A stretch of DNA of 64,000 nucleotides from CAYVMP01 sp964452635 (GTDB taxonomy: Bacteria > Patescibacteriota > Minisyncoccia > Phycocordibacterales > DATDWN01), in the NCBI GenBank assembly GCA_964452635.1, contig CAYVMP010000001.1, positions 1-64,000 on the forward strand, read 5' to 3'. Positions 17,068-26,609 of this stretch are shown here, in pieces. The notes under the pieces were generated by a model. That model saw only the letters and a list, made by a program, of their open reading frames with translations, made no database searches and had not been told where the DNA came from. Both the position numbers and the translations under genes were made by a program. Positions within the stretch are counted from its first letter, which is position 1; each line of letters begins with the position of its first letter.

Positions 17068-18573
17068 ATGAATTTTTTCAATCACCTTGTTCGTGCCAAG
17101 AAAATGATAAGTCGCGGACTTATTGTGCTCCTCCTTGTACCATTTTTATTCTTTGGAACTCCAAAAACTGCGCACGCACAGTGGGTGGTTTTCGATCCAG
17201 CAAATGTAGTTCAAACTACTCTTGGTGCAATTTGGGGAGGAATTACTTCCGTAGCAACAACCATCAACTCAGCTCTCACAGGATCACTTACTGCAAAAGA
17301 ATTTATCGGTGACGGTATTGCAAATTTCATTGCAAAAATGATTATCAAACAGCTGACTGCACAGACGGTAAATTGGATAAACAGTGGATTCAAAGGAAGT
17401 CCGGGATTCATTACAAACCCCGATCAATTTTTCCTCAACATCGGCGACCAAACAGCATCTAAGTTTCTCTCTGGACCAGTATTGAGTCAACTCTGTACAC
17501 CATTCAAGGCACAAGTTCGTATTGCATTAGTGAAAAATTACCTCAACGAAACAAATCCTCAGTATTCATGTACCATCGATCGAGTAATTCAAAATTACGA
17601 TGATTTCACTCGAAACTTTGACAGTGGAGGATGGGATGGATGGTTCTCTGTAACACAAAACAGCACAAATAATCCCATTGGTTCATACCTTGATGCAAAA
17701 AACCAAATGTGGGTTGAGATAGGCAGAAAATCAGATACAAACAAACAGCAAATCGCCCAAGGACAAGGATTTCTTTCTTTCAAACGATGTCCAAAAGGAA
17801 AAACGTATGGGGAAATACGAGCACCCGGACAAGATTTAGGTGAAGGGTATGTAAGTACTGGATATGACCCAACCGACGAAGGTAGTGAAAATCCAGACAG
17901 CGATTGTTCAGTCGAAGAGGAAACAGTAACCCCGGGTAGTGTTATACAAACCCAACTCAACAAAGCCCTCGGGAGTACATTTGATGGTCTCAATGCTTCA
18001 GATGAAATCAACGAAATTGTTGGGGCACTTGCAACACAACTCGTCAGTAGAATCATCGGTGGTATTGGAGCGGGTCTACGAGGTCTCACTGAGAAAAACT
18101 CTGGTGAACAGAGAACATTTCTCGAACAAATGGCAGCAACGTCTCCTGAATCAATAAAAGAGAATACTGATTTCCAAAATGGTGTAGACAGAACCACACC
18201 AACAGCACTCACCCAGCCGGTAGCAAGTCAACCGACCATCACACTTCTCGGTAACAATCCTCTCACTATACAAACTGGTACTCCGTTTACTGATCCCGGA
18301 GCAACAGCAACTGATGCGAAAGATGGTGATATTTCAGTAAATATTCAGGTGACGGAAGGCATCAATACATCAGTCGCAGGAACATATACAGTGGGATATA
18401 GTGTGAAAAATTCAGCAGGATTTCCAGCAAATCCAGTTACTCGAACAGTATACGTGGTCGATCAACCGGGAGCACCCGCAAGCAACACATTCAATCCAGT
18501 CCGAACAACTCCATCAAACCCAAGTGGTGGAACAGGTGGAACTACTGTGACCGGAGGTAGTGCAACATTCTAA
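17068..18573 (+). CDS. VirB5/TrbJ-like secreted protein with Ig-like (DUF5011) tail
   Basis: 501 residues, first gene of the cluster. A signal peptide ends at TAHAQ, and the mature start WVVFDPANVVQTTLG resembles the N-terminus of VirB5/TrbJ minor pilus proteins (inference). A helical middle part with paired cysteines follows, then a Ser/Thr linker. Near residues 385-470 there is a DUF5011/cadherin-like domain (GTPFTDPGATATDAKDGDI, VAGTYTVGYSVKNSAG) found in surface adhesins. The tail is Gly/Thr rich. A VirB5-type tip protein with an adhesive domain would be suited to contact with a host or partner cell. Confidence 0.65.
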   Translation: MNFFNHLVRAKKMISRGLIVLLLVPFLFFGTPKTAHAQWVVFDPANVVQTTLGAIWGGITSVATTINSALTGSLTAKEFIGDGIANFIAKMIIKQLTAQTVNWINSGFKGSPGFITNPDQFFLNIGDQTASKFLSGPVLSQLCTPFKAQVRIALVKNYLNETNPQYSCTIDRVIQNYDDFTRNFDSGGWDGWFSVTQNSTNNPIGSYLDAKNQMWVEIGRKSDTNKQQIAQGQGFLSFKRCPKGKTYGEIRAPGQDLGEGYVSTGYDPTDEGSENPDSDCSVEEETVTPGSVIQTQLNKALGSTFDGLNASDEINEIVGALATQLVSRIIGGIGAGLRGLTEKNSGEQRTFLEQMAATSPESIKENTDFQNGVDRTTPTALTQPVASQPTITLLGNNPLTIQTGTPFTDPGATATDAKDGDISVNIQVTEGINTSVAGTYTVGYSVKNSAGFPANPVTRTVYVVDQPGAPASNTFNPVRTTPSNPSGGTGGTTVTGGSATF

Positions 18574-18576
18574 TTT

Positions 18577-21060
18577 ATGAAAAGAATTATCTCTTACACA
18601 TTAATATTTACACTATTCACAGGAATACTTATTCCATTAAATATTGTTTTTGGTCAAAATCAAACACCTCCATCACCTTTGACTACAGGAGGATCAGTTA
18701 ATATAAACACAGCAGGAAACGTTCTGACTCCAGAACAATTAACAACAGGAAATAATACCACAGCAAATAGATATAATACAAATTCACGAGAATCTACTGC
18801 AAATGCAAAACCAGTAGATGCAACATGTAATGTGATTAGTCCGAGCTTTACATTAAATGGTTGTGGAAATGGAATTATTGCATTCTTTGGATACCTTCTT
18901 ATGAGCATATTGAGTCTCTTCTTAAGACTTGCTGGGCTACTTCTAAACTGGACACTTAAATACACTGTTATGGATATGGCACAAAACCTAAAAACCATGA
19001 CAGGGATTAATGTGGGATGGAAAGTGATTCGTGATCTCATGAATATTGCTTTCATATTCATGCTTGTGTGGGAGGGAATACAGATGATACTTGGCGAGGG
19101 TAGTGCTGGAGCAAAGAAACTCATCACGGGAGTAATCATCGCTTCTGTACTCATCAACTTTAGTTTATTTTTTACCAAAGTACTTATAGATGCATCGAAC
19201 ATTGTTACGATTGGTTTTTATAATGCAATACTGGGGGATAAAGATGCTGATGCTTCGGTAGGGTTATCAAACCCTATTATGCGCTCATTGGGTTTAACAT
19301 CGTTTTACGGTACTGATTCTATACAAAATTTCAATAATCAAGCAGGGAGTGATGGTACGAAGATACTCATTTTATCACTTGGAGCATCTATTATATTTCT
19401 TATAGCAGGATTTTGTTTCTTAGCTGTCGCAATTATGTTCATCGTGCGATACCTCACTCTTCTTCTACTACTAATCACATCTCCTATCGCGTACATGGGA
19501 CAGGCACTACCATTCATGAAAACATATTCCAAACAATGGTGGGAGACCCTCAATTCCCAACTCCTCTTCGCACCAATATATATGATTATGACATGGGTAG
19601 TACTTACACTTCTTGCGAGTCCGAACTTTACAACCATTGGTGGTGGTAACAAACAATTTGCAGCACTGTTTATAGGAACTGCTGACGGTAGCCCAGGTAC
19701 AGACAGTATTAGCTTACTTCTCAACTTTGCTGTGGTCATTGGATTACTCATTGCAACTCTTACAACAGCAAAAAGCTTTTCAAGCAAGGGTGGTGGAATG
19801 ATAACAAGTGCAACAAACTGGGGAACTGCTGTGGCTGGTGGGGCACTGATGGGAACTGCCGCTTGGGCAGGAAGAAATTCTATTGGGTGGGGGGCACTTA
19901 AAGGTACAAGTGTTGAGGAGCTTGAATCGCAAGCAGCTAAAGGTAGTGTGAGTGCTAAAGCTCGACTAGCAATGGCCAAGGGTAGTTACGATCTCCGCAG
20001 AAGTCGTGCTGGTGAAGCGGCACAAAAACAACTCGGTGTGAATTTCGGCAAGGGAACGGAATCAATTCCATTTTTGGGAAATGCTAAAGCTGGTGAAGGT
20101 GGTTTTGCAGCACAGAAAGCAAATAACAAGAAAGAAAATGAGGAGAACATTGATCGAATATCTAAACCATTTATTGCAAAGAGAGATTGGGCTGGGCTTG
20201 CTAAAGCTCTCAAGGAAAGACCTTCTCGTATCAAGAAGCCTCTTACATTTGATTCTGATTGGCAGGCTCAACAACAGGCTTTGTATAAGAAACTTTCAGG
20301 CAAGGAAAGAGTTTCTCTTGAGAATGAACTCAGAAATACTGAAAAATCTGGTTTGTCTACTGATGCAGCGGAAAGCCTCATCAACTCAATGAGATCAAAA
20401 CTACCGTTTGATGATCAAATCAAGATATTTACTGACAGAAAGGATTTCGAAGGATTGGCAGATTTTGTAGAATTTAAAGACAAGAAAGAAGGAAAAGATA
20501 GGGATAAAGAACAACAGAATTATATTTATGAAAAAATGACTCCTCGAGATAGAATTGAGTTGGATGAAGCACTAACAAAACGTGCAGGCAAACCCCTTGG
20601 TGTTCTTACTAGTCTTAGTGAACAAATGAGAGATGGACTATCTAAAGAAGATTTAGAAAAAACAGTAGAGGTTGGAAAGAAAGCAGCAAAAGAAGAATTT
20701 AATAAAGGAAGGCTAGAGAAGATAGAGGAATTGGTAAAAAAGAAAACTGGAACTCCTGAAGAGTATGATAAATTATTCTCAGAATTCCCAAAGAAAGAGG
20801 CACGTAATCTAAGTGTTGATGCTCTAAAGGATCCAAATGTTATTCAGAGACTACCCCCAGGACACCTCAATGATATTATGAGTGAACACGACAATTTTAA
20901 TAATGTCAAAGAAGACATGTTAAAAGTTATTAACTCTACAATCGAAATACCGGGAATTAAATCACCGAAATCAACAACCATGTATAAATTACAGAAAGCT
21001 CAGCAAAAATGGATTACATCAAATGATGGAATTAAAGCTCAATGGGGAATAGAATTATAA
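18577..21060 (+). CDS. VirB6/TrbL-like polytopic membrane protein
   Basis: 827 residues. After a signal-like N-terminus (IISYTLIFTLFTGILIPLNI) a membrane domain spans about residues 100-420 with at least six hydrophobic segments (FFGYLLMSILSLFLRLAGLL, IIFLIAGFCFLAVAIMFIV, LLNFAVVIGLLIATL). This layout is that of VirB6/TrbL, the inner-membrane channel part of type IV secretion systems. The last ~400 residues are charged and helical, probably cytoplasmic, with many Lys/Glu. The gene starts 3 bases after the previous stop with no ribosome-binding site. VirB6 identity is inferred from topology and context, not from a motif. Confidence 0.65.
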   Translation: MKRIISYTLIFTLFTGILIPLNIVFGQNQTPPSPLTTGGSVNINTAGNVLTPEQLTTGNNTTANRYNTNSRESTANAKPVDATCNVISPSFTLNGCGNGIIAFFGYLLMSILSLFLRLAGLLLNWTLKYTVMDMAQNLKTMTGINVGWKVIRDLMNIAFIFMLVWEGIQMILGEGSAGAKKLITGVIIASVLINFSLFFTKVLIDASNIVTIGFYNAILGDKDADASVGLSNPIMRSLGLTSFYGTDSIQNFNNQAGSDGTKILILSLGASIIFLIAGFCFLAVAIMFIVRYLTLLLLLITSPIAYMGQALPFMKTYSKQWWETLNSQLLFAPIYMIMTWVVLTLLASPNFTTIGGGNKQFAALFIGTADGSPGTDSISLLLNFAVVIGLLIATLTTAKSFSSKGGGMITSATNWGTAVAGGALMGTAAWAGRNSIGWGALKGTSVEELESQAAKGSVSAKARLAMAKGSYDLRRSRAGEAAQKQLGVNFGKGTESIPFLGNAKAGEGGFAAQKANNKKENEENIDRISKPFIAKRDWAGLAKALKERPSRIKKPLTFDSDWQAQQQALYKKLSGKERVSLENELRNTEKSGLSTDAAESLINSMRSKLPFDDQIKIFTDRKDFEGLADFVEFKDKKEGKDRDKEQQNYIYEKMTPRDRIELDEALTKRAGKPLGVLTSLSEQMRDGLSKEDLEKTVEVGKKAAKEEFNKGRLEKIEELVKKKTGTPEEYDKLFSEFPKKEARNLSVDALKDPNVIQRLPPGHLNDIMSEHDNFNNVKEDMLKVINSTIEIPGIKSPKSTTMYKLQKAQQKWITSNDGIKAQWGIEL

Positions 21061-21065
21061 AAAAT

Positions 21066-21968
21066 ATGCACACTCAAGCACAAATTAGAGATTCTTATAG
21101 AAAATTACCTGATGATTTACGGGAGATTGTTGGTTCTCCTGAGTTGTCCATTGTTACAGATAAAATCTCAGAGTCATTTGGTTTAAATGAAACCCAACAA
21201 AAATCACTGAGGGATATCGTGTGTTTTATTATCATGGGAATTGAACCAAAATCCCTGATAAAAGAGGCTGCGATTAGAGACCTCTCTGTTAATGAGAAAG
21301 AAGCAACAGAAATTTGTGAGAGAGTAAATAATGAGATTCTCGACAATCTTGACCATATTCATTCTCTCATAACTGAGGAGGACACTGATCAAGAAAAAAC
21401 AAATATCCAAATAGACACCCCAGAAACTCAACAAAAAATCAAAGAGATTGGGCAGAAATACTCATTGAGTACTGATCAGATGCAGAAACTTGAATATTCA
21501 CTTCGAATGGGTGTGATTAATAACCTTGCTGAAGAAATGGGGGTTTCTGATATTCTCGCAACACAAATCATGGGTGAGTTGGAAAGCAGAATACTCAAAC
21601 CTGCAACACAAAAACAGAGTGAAAATAATTCCGAAATAATGTCTCGTTCAACCACACTTGAGATTGCGCCAGATGCACTACCAGTAGTTGAGACACCGAA
21701 AATGGAAGAGGAGAGAAGGGGAGCACTTGAGAAAGTCCGCGTACCTGTGCCACGATACACGATACCAGAAAATCTCCCCGGTGCTCATGTGGTTTCAGAG
21801 AATAAAGAGAAGGTGGAAATAAGTACACCGACCCAACCAGAATTATCCAGAACGTTCACTGCACAACAAACACAAAAAGCACCAATCATTCCACCACAAC
21901 CAGTAAACAGACCAGAACCTTTAAAAAATACATACACTGTTGACCCGTATCGTGAACCGATTGAATAG
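21066..21968 (+). CDS. Unknown helical protein of the T4SS-like cluster
   Basis: 300 residues from ATG 21066; an in-frame ATG at 21042 would overlap the upstream gene and is less likely. The N-terminal ~190 residues form repeated helical bundles (two similar blocks, LNETQQKSLRDIVCFIIMGI and STDQMQKLEYSLRMGVINNL, each followed by an acidic helix). The C-terminus is proline rich (PIIPPQPVNRPEPLK). No signal peptide, so it is cytoplasmic. I do not recognise a family. The repeated block may be a small regulatory domain interacting with the VirB6-like tail. It ends 18 bases before prgI. Confidence 0.7.
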   Translation: MHTQAQIRDSYRKLPDDLREIVGSPELSIVTDKISESFGLNETQQKSLRDIVCFIIMGIEPKSLIKEAAIRDLSVNEKEATEICERVNNEILDNLDHIHSLITEEDTDQEKTNIQIDTPETQQKIKEIGQKYSLSTDQMQKLEYSLRMGVINNLAEEMGVSDILATQIMGELESRILKPATQKQSENNSEIMSRSTTLEIAPDALPVVETPKMEEERRGALEKVRVPVPRYTIPENLPGAHVVSENKEKVEISTPTQPELSRTFTAQQTQKAPIIPPQPVNRPEPLKNTYTVDPYREPIE

Positions 21969-21974
21969 TTGTAG

Positions 21975-21980
21975 TATAAT
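21975..21980 (+). promoter_or_regulatory. Internal -10 box before the prgI-like gene
   Basis: Consensus TATAAT 6 bases before ATG 21987, indicating an internal leaderless promoter in the cluster. Confidence 0.55.
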
Positions 21981-21986
21981 CATTGT

Positions 21987-22421
21987 ATGCGATTCCAAGT
22001 ACCACAATTCATAGATATAGAAGATAAAGTTGTTGGGCCATTTACCATCAAACAGTTCGTATATCTTGCTGGAGGAGCGGGAATGTCATTTATCATCTAT
22101 ACGTACCTACCAAAATACTTCTCCCTACCGCTTGTAGCCGGTGTCATTGGGCTATCACTCGCTCTTGCATTCTACAAAATAAACAACAAACCATTCATTT
22201 ATATGCTTGAAGCAGCATTTCTCTATTACACGAAGCAAAATCTCTATATATGGAAGAAGCAGGAGAGAAAACCAGAGGTACGAGAAAAAAAAGAAGTTGA
22301 ACCTGCACAAATCTATGTGCCAAAACTCTCTGACAGCAAACTCAAAGATTTGTCGTGGAGTCTCGACATAAATGAAAATCTCAACCCTTTGACTGGTCAG
22401 GATGGGAAAAATACACGATAA
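21987..22421 (+). CDS. PrgI-family (VirB3-like) membrane protein
   Basis: 144 residues. Family pattern: MRFQVPQFIDIEDKV (typical PrgI opening), two close transmembrane helices (FVYLAGGAGMSFIIYTY and LPLVAGVIGLSLALAF), then FIYMLEAAFLYYTKQNLYIW. PrgI proteins are the small inner-membrane partners of VirB4-type ATPases in Gram-positive conjugation systems. The C-terminal ~45 residues are charged. The element copy 2 starts immediately after its stop codon and separates it from the VirB4 genes, though all read in the same direction. Confidence 0.88.
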   Translation: MRFQVPQFIDIEDKVVGPFTIKQFVYLAGGAGMSFIIYTYLPKYFSLPLVAGVIGLSLALAFYKINNKPFIYMLEAAFLYYTKQNLYIWKKQERKPEVREKKEVEPAQIYVPKLSDSKLKDLSWSLDINENLNPLTGQDGKNTR

Positions 22422-22617
22422 TTTTTTCAAAAATCTCGTCGAGTGCACATGCTCTTTTGGAACATCGCGCAGGAACTTAGAAAACAACAGTTTTCGAGTG
22501 ATGGGAACACGAGAAAATGCTTTGTTTTCTTGAGTTCCGAGCGCGAAGAAAATTTTCACCAGAAAATTATTCTGTTTCCAAAAGAGCATGTGTCGAGAAA
22601 GAAATTTTTGAAAAAAG
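22422..22617 (+). repeat. Long inverted-repeat element, copy 2 (compact form)
   Basis: 196 bp bounded by roughly 40-bp inverted arms (left 22422-22464, right 22574-22617) with the core GCACATGCTCTTTTGGAAC. The interior has a hairpin GAACACGAGAAAA / TTTTCTTGAGTTC and a GAAAATTTTC palindrome. It is the least interrupted copy, inserted exactly after the prgI stop. Confidence 0.85.
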
Positions 22618-22641
22618 ATGGTGATTTGACTGATTTGTTGT

Positions 22642-22647
22642 TACAAT
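22642..22647 (+). promoter_or_regulatory. Extended -10 box before the TraC-N-like gene
   Basis: TGT then TACAAT, 12 bases before ATG 22660, just outside the right end of repeat element copy 2. Confidence 0.45.
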
Positions 22648-22659
22648 AATGTTAATCGT

Positions 22660-23313
22660 ATGGCAACTGTAAATTCAAAAGCTACACAAGAATTCGTTCC
22701 TATCAAAGAAGTTCGTGATGGGGTTGTGATTCTTAAAGATGAAACGATGCGAGGAATTGTTCTCGCATCATCTCTTAACTTTGCCCTTAAATCAGACGAT
22801 GAGAGAACAGCGATCATCACTCAATTTCAAGATTTTCTCAACTCTCTAGATTTTCCTGTTCAGATTTTCATACAATCACGACGACTTGATATTCGTCCAT
22901 ACATCGCACTCCTCGAAGAACAGTACAAAGAGCAGTTAAACGACCTCATGAAAATACAAACTCGAGAATATATTGAGTTTATTAAGAAATTTACTGAGAC
23001 GACAAACATCATGACAAAAAGTTTCTTCATTGTTGTTCCATACGATCCTGCGCTTATACGTATGGGAGGCTCTACATCGGGTGGTTTTGGAGCAAAGCTG
23101 TTCGGCAAACAATCGAGCGCAGACGCTCAGAAGGATAAGGAGTCATCATTCGAGGAAAACCGTACACAGCTCGAGCAAAGAGTTGGGGTGGTTGAACAGG
23201 GACTTGTGAGATGTGGTATTCGAGTTATTCGGCTTGGTACCGAAGAGGTGATAGAATTATTCTATAAAATCTTCAACCCCGGCGATACGGAAAAACCAAT
23301 TAAAGTAAGCTAG
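22660..23313 (+). CDS. TraC-like VirB4 N-terminal domain protein
   Basis: 217 residues with sequence like the N-terminal domain of VirB4/TraC ATPases (FVPIKEVRDGVVILKDETM, FQDFLNSLDFPVQIFIQSRR, then a long helix with YKEQLNDLMKIQTREYIEFI). It lacks any ATPase motif. In Gram-positive-type systems this domain occurs as a separate small protein next to VirB4. Here it ends 4 bases before VirB4 with clean start and stop, so it is a real gene and not a broken VirB4. It probably forms a membrane-proximal collar with VirB4 and PrgI. Confidence 0.8.
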   Translation: MATVNSKATQEFVPIKEVRDGVVILKDETMRGIVLASSLNFALKSDDERTAIITQFQDFLNSLDFPVQIFIQSRRLDIRPYIALLEEQYKEQLNDLMKIQTREYIEFIKKFTETTNIMTKSFFIVVPYDPALIRMGGSTSGGFGAKLFGKQSSADAQKDKESSFEENRTQLEQRVGVVEQGLVRCGIRVIRLGTEEVIELFYKIFNPGDTEKPIKVS

Positions 23314-23317
23314 ATAT

Positions 23318-25123
23318 ATGTTTGATTTTCTAAAAACAAAAAAAGTTGAGCCTGAAATTAAATCTATACTTCCACAGGAGGTATATGATTCTGGCACACT
23401 TGAACTGCGAGATGTAATCGCCCCAAGTGCACTCAAAGTAACTCCAAAGGAAATCAACCTCGGTGAGAAGGTTCTTCGTAGTTTCTTTGTTATTTCATAC
23501 CCACGATTTCTCTCCGAAGGGTGGTTTGCTCCTATTATCAATCTCGACAAGGTATTTGATGTTTCCATTTTCATTGCACCGATTGAAACAGCGCAGGTAC
23601 TCCGAACATTTCAAAAAAAAGTAGCAGAGGTCCAAAGTCAGATTAATGCACGTGAGGCAAAAGGACTCGTCCGAAACCCAATGCTCGATACAGCGTACCA
23701 AGATTTGGAAAGTCTTCGTGACCAACTTCAACAAGCACAAGAAAAACTCTACGATGTTGGACTCTATATCACAATGTATGGTGATTCAGACGCAGAACTT
23801 GATAAAATTGAGTCGGAAATCAAATCAATCCTAGAAGCAAAGCTTGTGTATGTTAAACCTGCACTTTTTCAACAAGAACAAGCATTCAAAACAGTCCTCC
23901 CTATTGGTACTGATGAGCTAAAAGTCTACAACAAACTGAACTCATCACCACTTTCATCACTCTTTCCATTTATTTCCTTTGACCTTACGTCGGACAAGGG
24001 AATTCTATACGGTATCAATCGCCACAACTCATCACTTATTCTCTTTGACCGATTTTCCCTAGAAAACTACAACTCAATCACATTTGCAAAATCTGGTTCA
24101 GGAAAGTCATATATGACAAAGCTTGAAATACTTCGAACCCTCATGTTTGATACAGATGTGATCGTGATTGACCCAGAAAAGGAGTATGAATACATGGCAG
24201 AGGCAATTGGTGGAAGATATTTCAATATTTCCCTCAACTCAGAACACCACATCAACCCCTTTGAACTACCCGCTCCGTCTGAAGGGGAGTCATTTTCCAA
24301 TGTTCTCCGAAGCAACATCATCAATCTTGTTGGTTTGTTTAGAATTATGATGGGTGGAATAACACCAGAGGAAGATGCAATCATCGACCGAGCAATCACT
24401 GAGACATACGCACTCAAAGATATCACGGCTGATTCGAATTTTGAAAACATAGAGCCACCACTCATGTCTGATTTTGAGTTAGTACTCTCTGGTATGGAAG
24501 GAGGGGAGTCACTCGCGCAGAGACTAACCAAATACACACGTGGTACATGGGCAGGATTTATCAACCGTCCATCAAACATCGATATCAATAAAAAATTCGT
24601 TGTGTTCTCACTCCGTGATATGGAAGACGAGCTCAAACCTATTGCGATGTATATCGTCACCCACTATATTTGGAATATGATTCGCAAGAAACTCAAGAAA
24701 CGACTTCTAGTGATTGATGAGGCATGGTGGATGATGCGTTCAGAAGACACAGCATCATTCCTACTCTCTCTTGCAAAACGAGGTCGTAAATACTACCTTG
24801 GACTTTCTACTATCACACAAGACGTTGATGACTTCCTCAAATCTCCATATGGACTACCAATCATCACCAACTCATCAATTCAAATACTTCTCAAACAATC
24901 TCCAACAAGCATTGATAAACTCCAAACAACATTCAACCTAACTGACGAAGAAAAATATCTACTTCTTGAATCAGATGTGGGGGAGGGAATTTTCTTTGCA
25001 GGACTCAAACACGTTGCAATCAAAGTTATCTCTTCGTACACAGAGGATCAAATCATCACATCTGATCCATCTCAAATTCTCTCAATCAAAGCTGCGAAGG
25101 ATGAACTGGAGCAGAGTAAATAA
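23318..25123 (+). CDS. virB4: VirB4-family type IV secretion ATPase
   Basis: 601 residues. The N-terminal VirB4 domain (about 1-220) is followed by a RecA-like ATPase with Walker A AKSGSGKSY near residue 257, Walker B LLVIDEAWWMM near 463, and the downstream QDVDDFL and SIQILLKQSP blocks. VirB4 energises pilus assembly and substrate transport. No VirD4 coupling protein, VirB11 or relaxase is nearby, so this looks like a reduced apparatus rather than a complete conjugation system. The start is 4 bases after the previous stop with no Shine-Dalgarno, indicating coupled translation. Confidence 0.95.
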   Translation: MFDFLKTKKVEPEIKSILPQEVYDSGTLELRDVIAPSALKVTPKEINLGEKVLRSFFVISYPRFLSEGWFAPIINLDKVFDVSIFIAPIETAQVLRTFQKKVAEVQSQINAREAKGLVRNPMLDTAYQDLESLRDQLQQAQEKLYDVGLYITMYGDSDAELDKIESEIKSILEAKLVYVKPALFQQEQAFKTVLPIGTDELKVYNKLNSSPLSSLFPFISFDLTSDKGILYGINRHNSSLILFDRFSLENYNSITFAKSGSGKSYMTKLEILRTLMFDTDVIVIDPEKEYEYMAEAIGGRYFNISLNSEHHINPFELPAPSEGESFSNVLRSNIINLVGLFRIMMGGITPEEDAIIDRAITETYALKDITADSNFENIEPPLMSDFELVLSGMEGGESLAQRLTKYTRGTWAGFINRPSNIDINKKFVVFSLRDMEDELKPIAMYIVTHYIWNMIRKKLKKRLLVIDEAWWMMRSEDTASFLLSLAKRGRKYYLGLSTITQDVDDFLKSPYGLPIITNSSIQILLKQSPTSIDKLQTTFNLTDEEKYLLLESDVGEGIFFAGLKHVAIKVISSYTEDQIITSDPSQILSIKAAKDELEQSK

Positions 25124-25128
25124 TACAC

Positions 25129-25515
25129 ATGGAGAAACACTCAATCACCACCACAACCAAAATACTGATGGTTGGGACAGCTATATTTTTTGATGTTTTG
25201 CAAATTCTGGTCACTTTAATACCTGGAATTGGTCCTATCTTGGCTTTTTTTGTGAATATTTTCGCCCAAATGACATTTTGGTTATGGTTTCATATAAAGG
25301 GTGTTAAGTACAATTCAAGCAAAAGACTTGGTGCAGTGGTCGGGGGATTTTTAATCGAACTTATACCATTTCTCAATGTTCTCCCAGGAATTACTGTTCA
25401 AGTTCTCATTATTCTCACAACTCTCGAAGCAGAGAAAGTACTTGGAAATATTCCCGGTGGGGAAGCAATTGCGGGAGCAGTCACAAAAACTCCACCAACC
25501 ACAGCGAGCAAATAA
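25129..25515 (+). CDS. Small membrane protein of the T4SS-like cluster
   Basis: 128 residues with about three hydrophobic stretches (ILMVGTAIFFDVLQILVTLI, GPILAFFVNIFAQMTFWLWF, and the Gly-rich AVVGGFLIELIPFLNVLPGI). No family recognised. Its position directly after virB4 (5-base gap) and conserved Pro/Gly-rich membrane segments suggest an inner-membrane accessory of the apparatus. The C-terminus is short and polar (TKTPPTTASK). Confidence 0.72.
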   Translation: MEKHSITTTTKILMVGTAIFFDVLQILVTLIPGIGPILAFFVNIFAQMTFWLWFHIKGVKYNSSKRLGAVVGGFLIELIPFLNVLPGITVQVLIILTTLEAEKVLGNIPGGEAIAGAVTKTPPTTASK

Positions 25516-25565
25516 CTACTTTTCTGTGTGTGTATAAAACACATAGTGTGACTCATGTGTTGTGG

Positions 25566-25571
25566 TACAAT
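25566..25571 (+). promoter_or_regulatory. Extended -10 box before the gene at 25579
   Basis: TGG then TACAAT, 7 bases before ATG 25579. It shows that the ATG at 25555, which lies upstream of the box, is not the start. Confidence 0.55.
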
Positions 25572-25578
25572 AATAAAG

Positions 25579-26607
25579 ATGAAATACTCTGTGTATATTG
25601 TTTTAATTACATACGCACTCGTAGGTGGAATTATTTTTCTTCCACAGAGTGTGTCCGCGCAATTCAACCAACTCCTCCCAACATCCATCAATCTCGACAT
25701 TCTCCCAGAAAACCCAAGTGCAAATCAAAATGTCTCCGCATCTCTATCAAGTTTTGATACAGATTTAAATGCAGCAACGATTACATGGCAAGTAAATGGC
25801 AAAACAATACAGAGTGGAAAGGGAATAAAGAAAGCATCATTTAAGACAGGAAATATAAACACGAGTACAAAAATCGATATTCAAATAGTGACACAACAAG
25901 GAGAAAAAATAACCAAATCCTACTCAATTAAGCCAACTGAAGTAGACCTACTCTGGCAAGCAGATGGGTACACACCGCCATTCTACAAAGGAAAAACAAT
26001 GTTTGTGCATCAAAATAAAATAACATTTATTGCGATACCTCATATACTAAATTCGAGTGGTAAAGAGATTTCTCCTACAAACCTAATATACAAATGGACA
26101 CGAAACGGTGTGGTAATGGAAGATTCGTCTGGATATGGTAAAAACACCTTTACGATGACAGGGTCACTTATTTCTCGACAACTTGATGTGACTGTTGATG
26201 TTACATCGCCAGATACAGGAGCAGTCGGGTTCGCTGAAACACTCGTCACCCCACGTGATCCAGAAATATATCTATACGAAAAGAGTCCATTGTATGGAGT
26301 ACTGTTCGAAAAAGCTCTTACACAGACAGTACAACTCACTGGAAAGGAGATGGGGGTGGTTGCTGTGCCTTTGTTTTTTGGAACAACATATGCTGAAAAT
26401 CCATCTTTATCATATAATTGGGGTATAAACGGGAGTGTGGTTGGAACTGACACACACACAGCGTCACGAATTTTCCGTCAACAAGAAGGAACTGTTGGAA
26501 CATCACATATTTCTGTAAGTATCGAACATGCAAGCAAAATCTTGCAGTCCATGAATACTGGTTTCGATCTTATGTTTGGAACTCAGACAAAACAAACAAC
26601 ACAATAG
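25579..26607 (+). CDS. Secreted Ig-like-repeat protein of the T4SS-like cluster
   Basis: 342 residues from ATG 25579. A signal peptide (YSVYIVLITYALVGGIIFL, ending SVSAQ) precedes a region of beta-rich repeats: PENPSANQNVSASLSSF and ITWQVNGKTIQSGKG resemble Ig-like/PKD modules, and a second similar block contains LIYKWTRNGVVMEDSSG. No transmembrane C-terminus. Likely an extracellular or periplasm-like component. It ends 2 bases before the pilin-like gene, and starts from its own leaderless promoter. Confidence 0.72.
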   Translation: MKYSVYIVLITYALVGGIIFLPQSVSAQFNQLLPTSINLDILPENPSANQNVSASLSSFDTDLNAATITWQVNGKTIQSGKGIKKASFKTGNINTSTKIDIQIVTQQGEKITKSYSIKPTEVDLLWQADGYTPPFYKGKTMFVHQNKITFIAIPHILNSSGKEISPTNLIYKWTRNGVVMEDSSGYGKNTFTMTGSLISRQLDVTVDVTSPDTGAVGFAETLVTPRDPEIYLYEKSPLYGVLFEKALTQTVQLTGKEMGVVAVPLFFGTTYAENPSLSYNWGINGSVVGTDTHTASRIFRQQEGTVGTSHISVSIEHASKILQSMNTGFDLMFGTQTKQTTQ

Positions 26608-26609
26608 TT

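Noticed and set aside
22660..25123. One VirB4 gene broken by a frameshift into two ORFs
   Set aside because: The upstream ORF has its own promoter-like box, clean stop 4 bases before virB4, and virB4 has its own complete N-terminal domain; separate genes in related systems.
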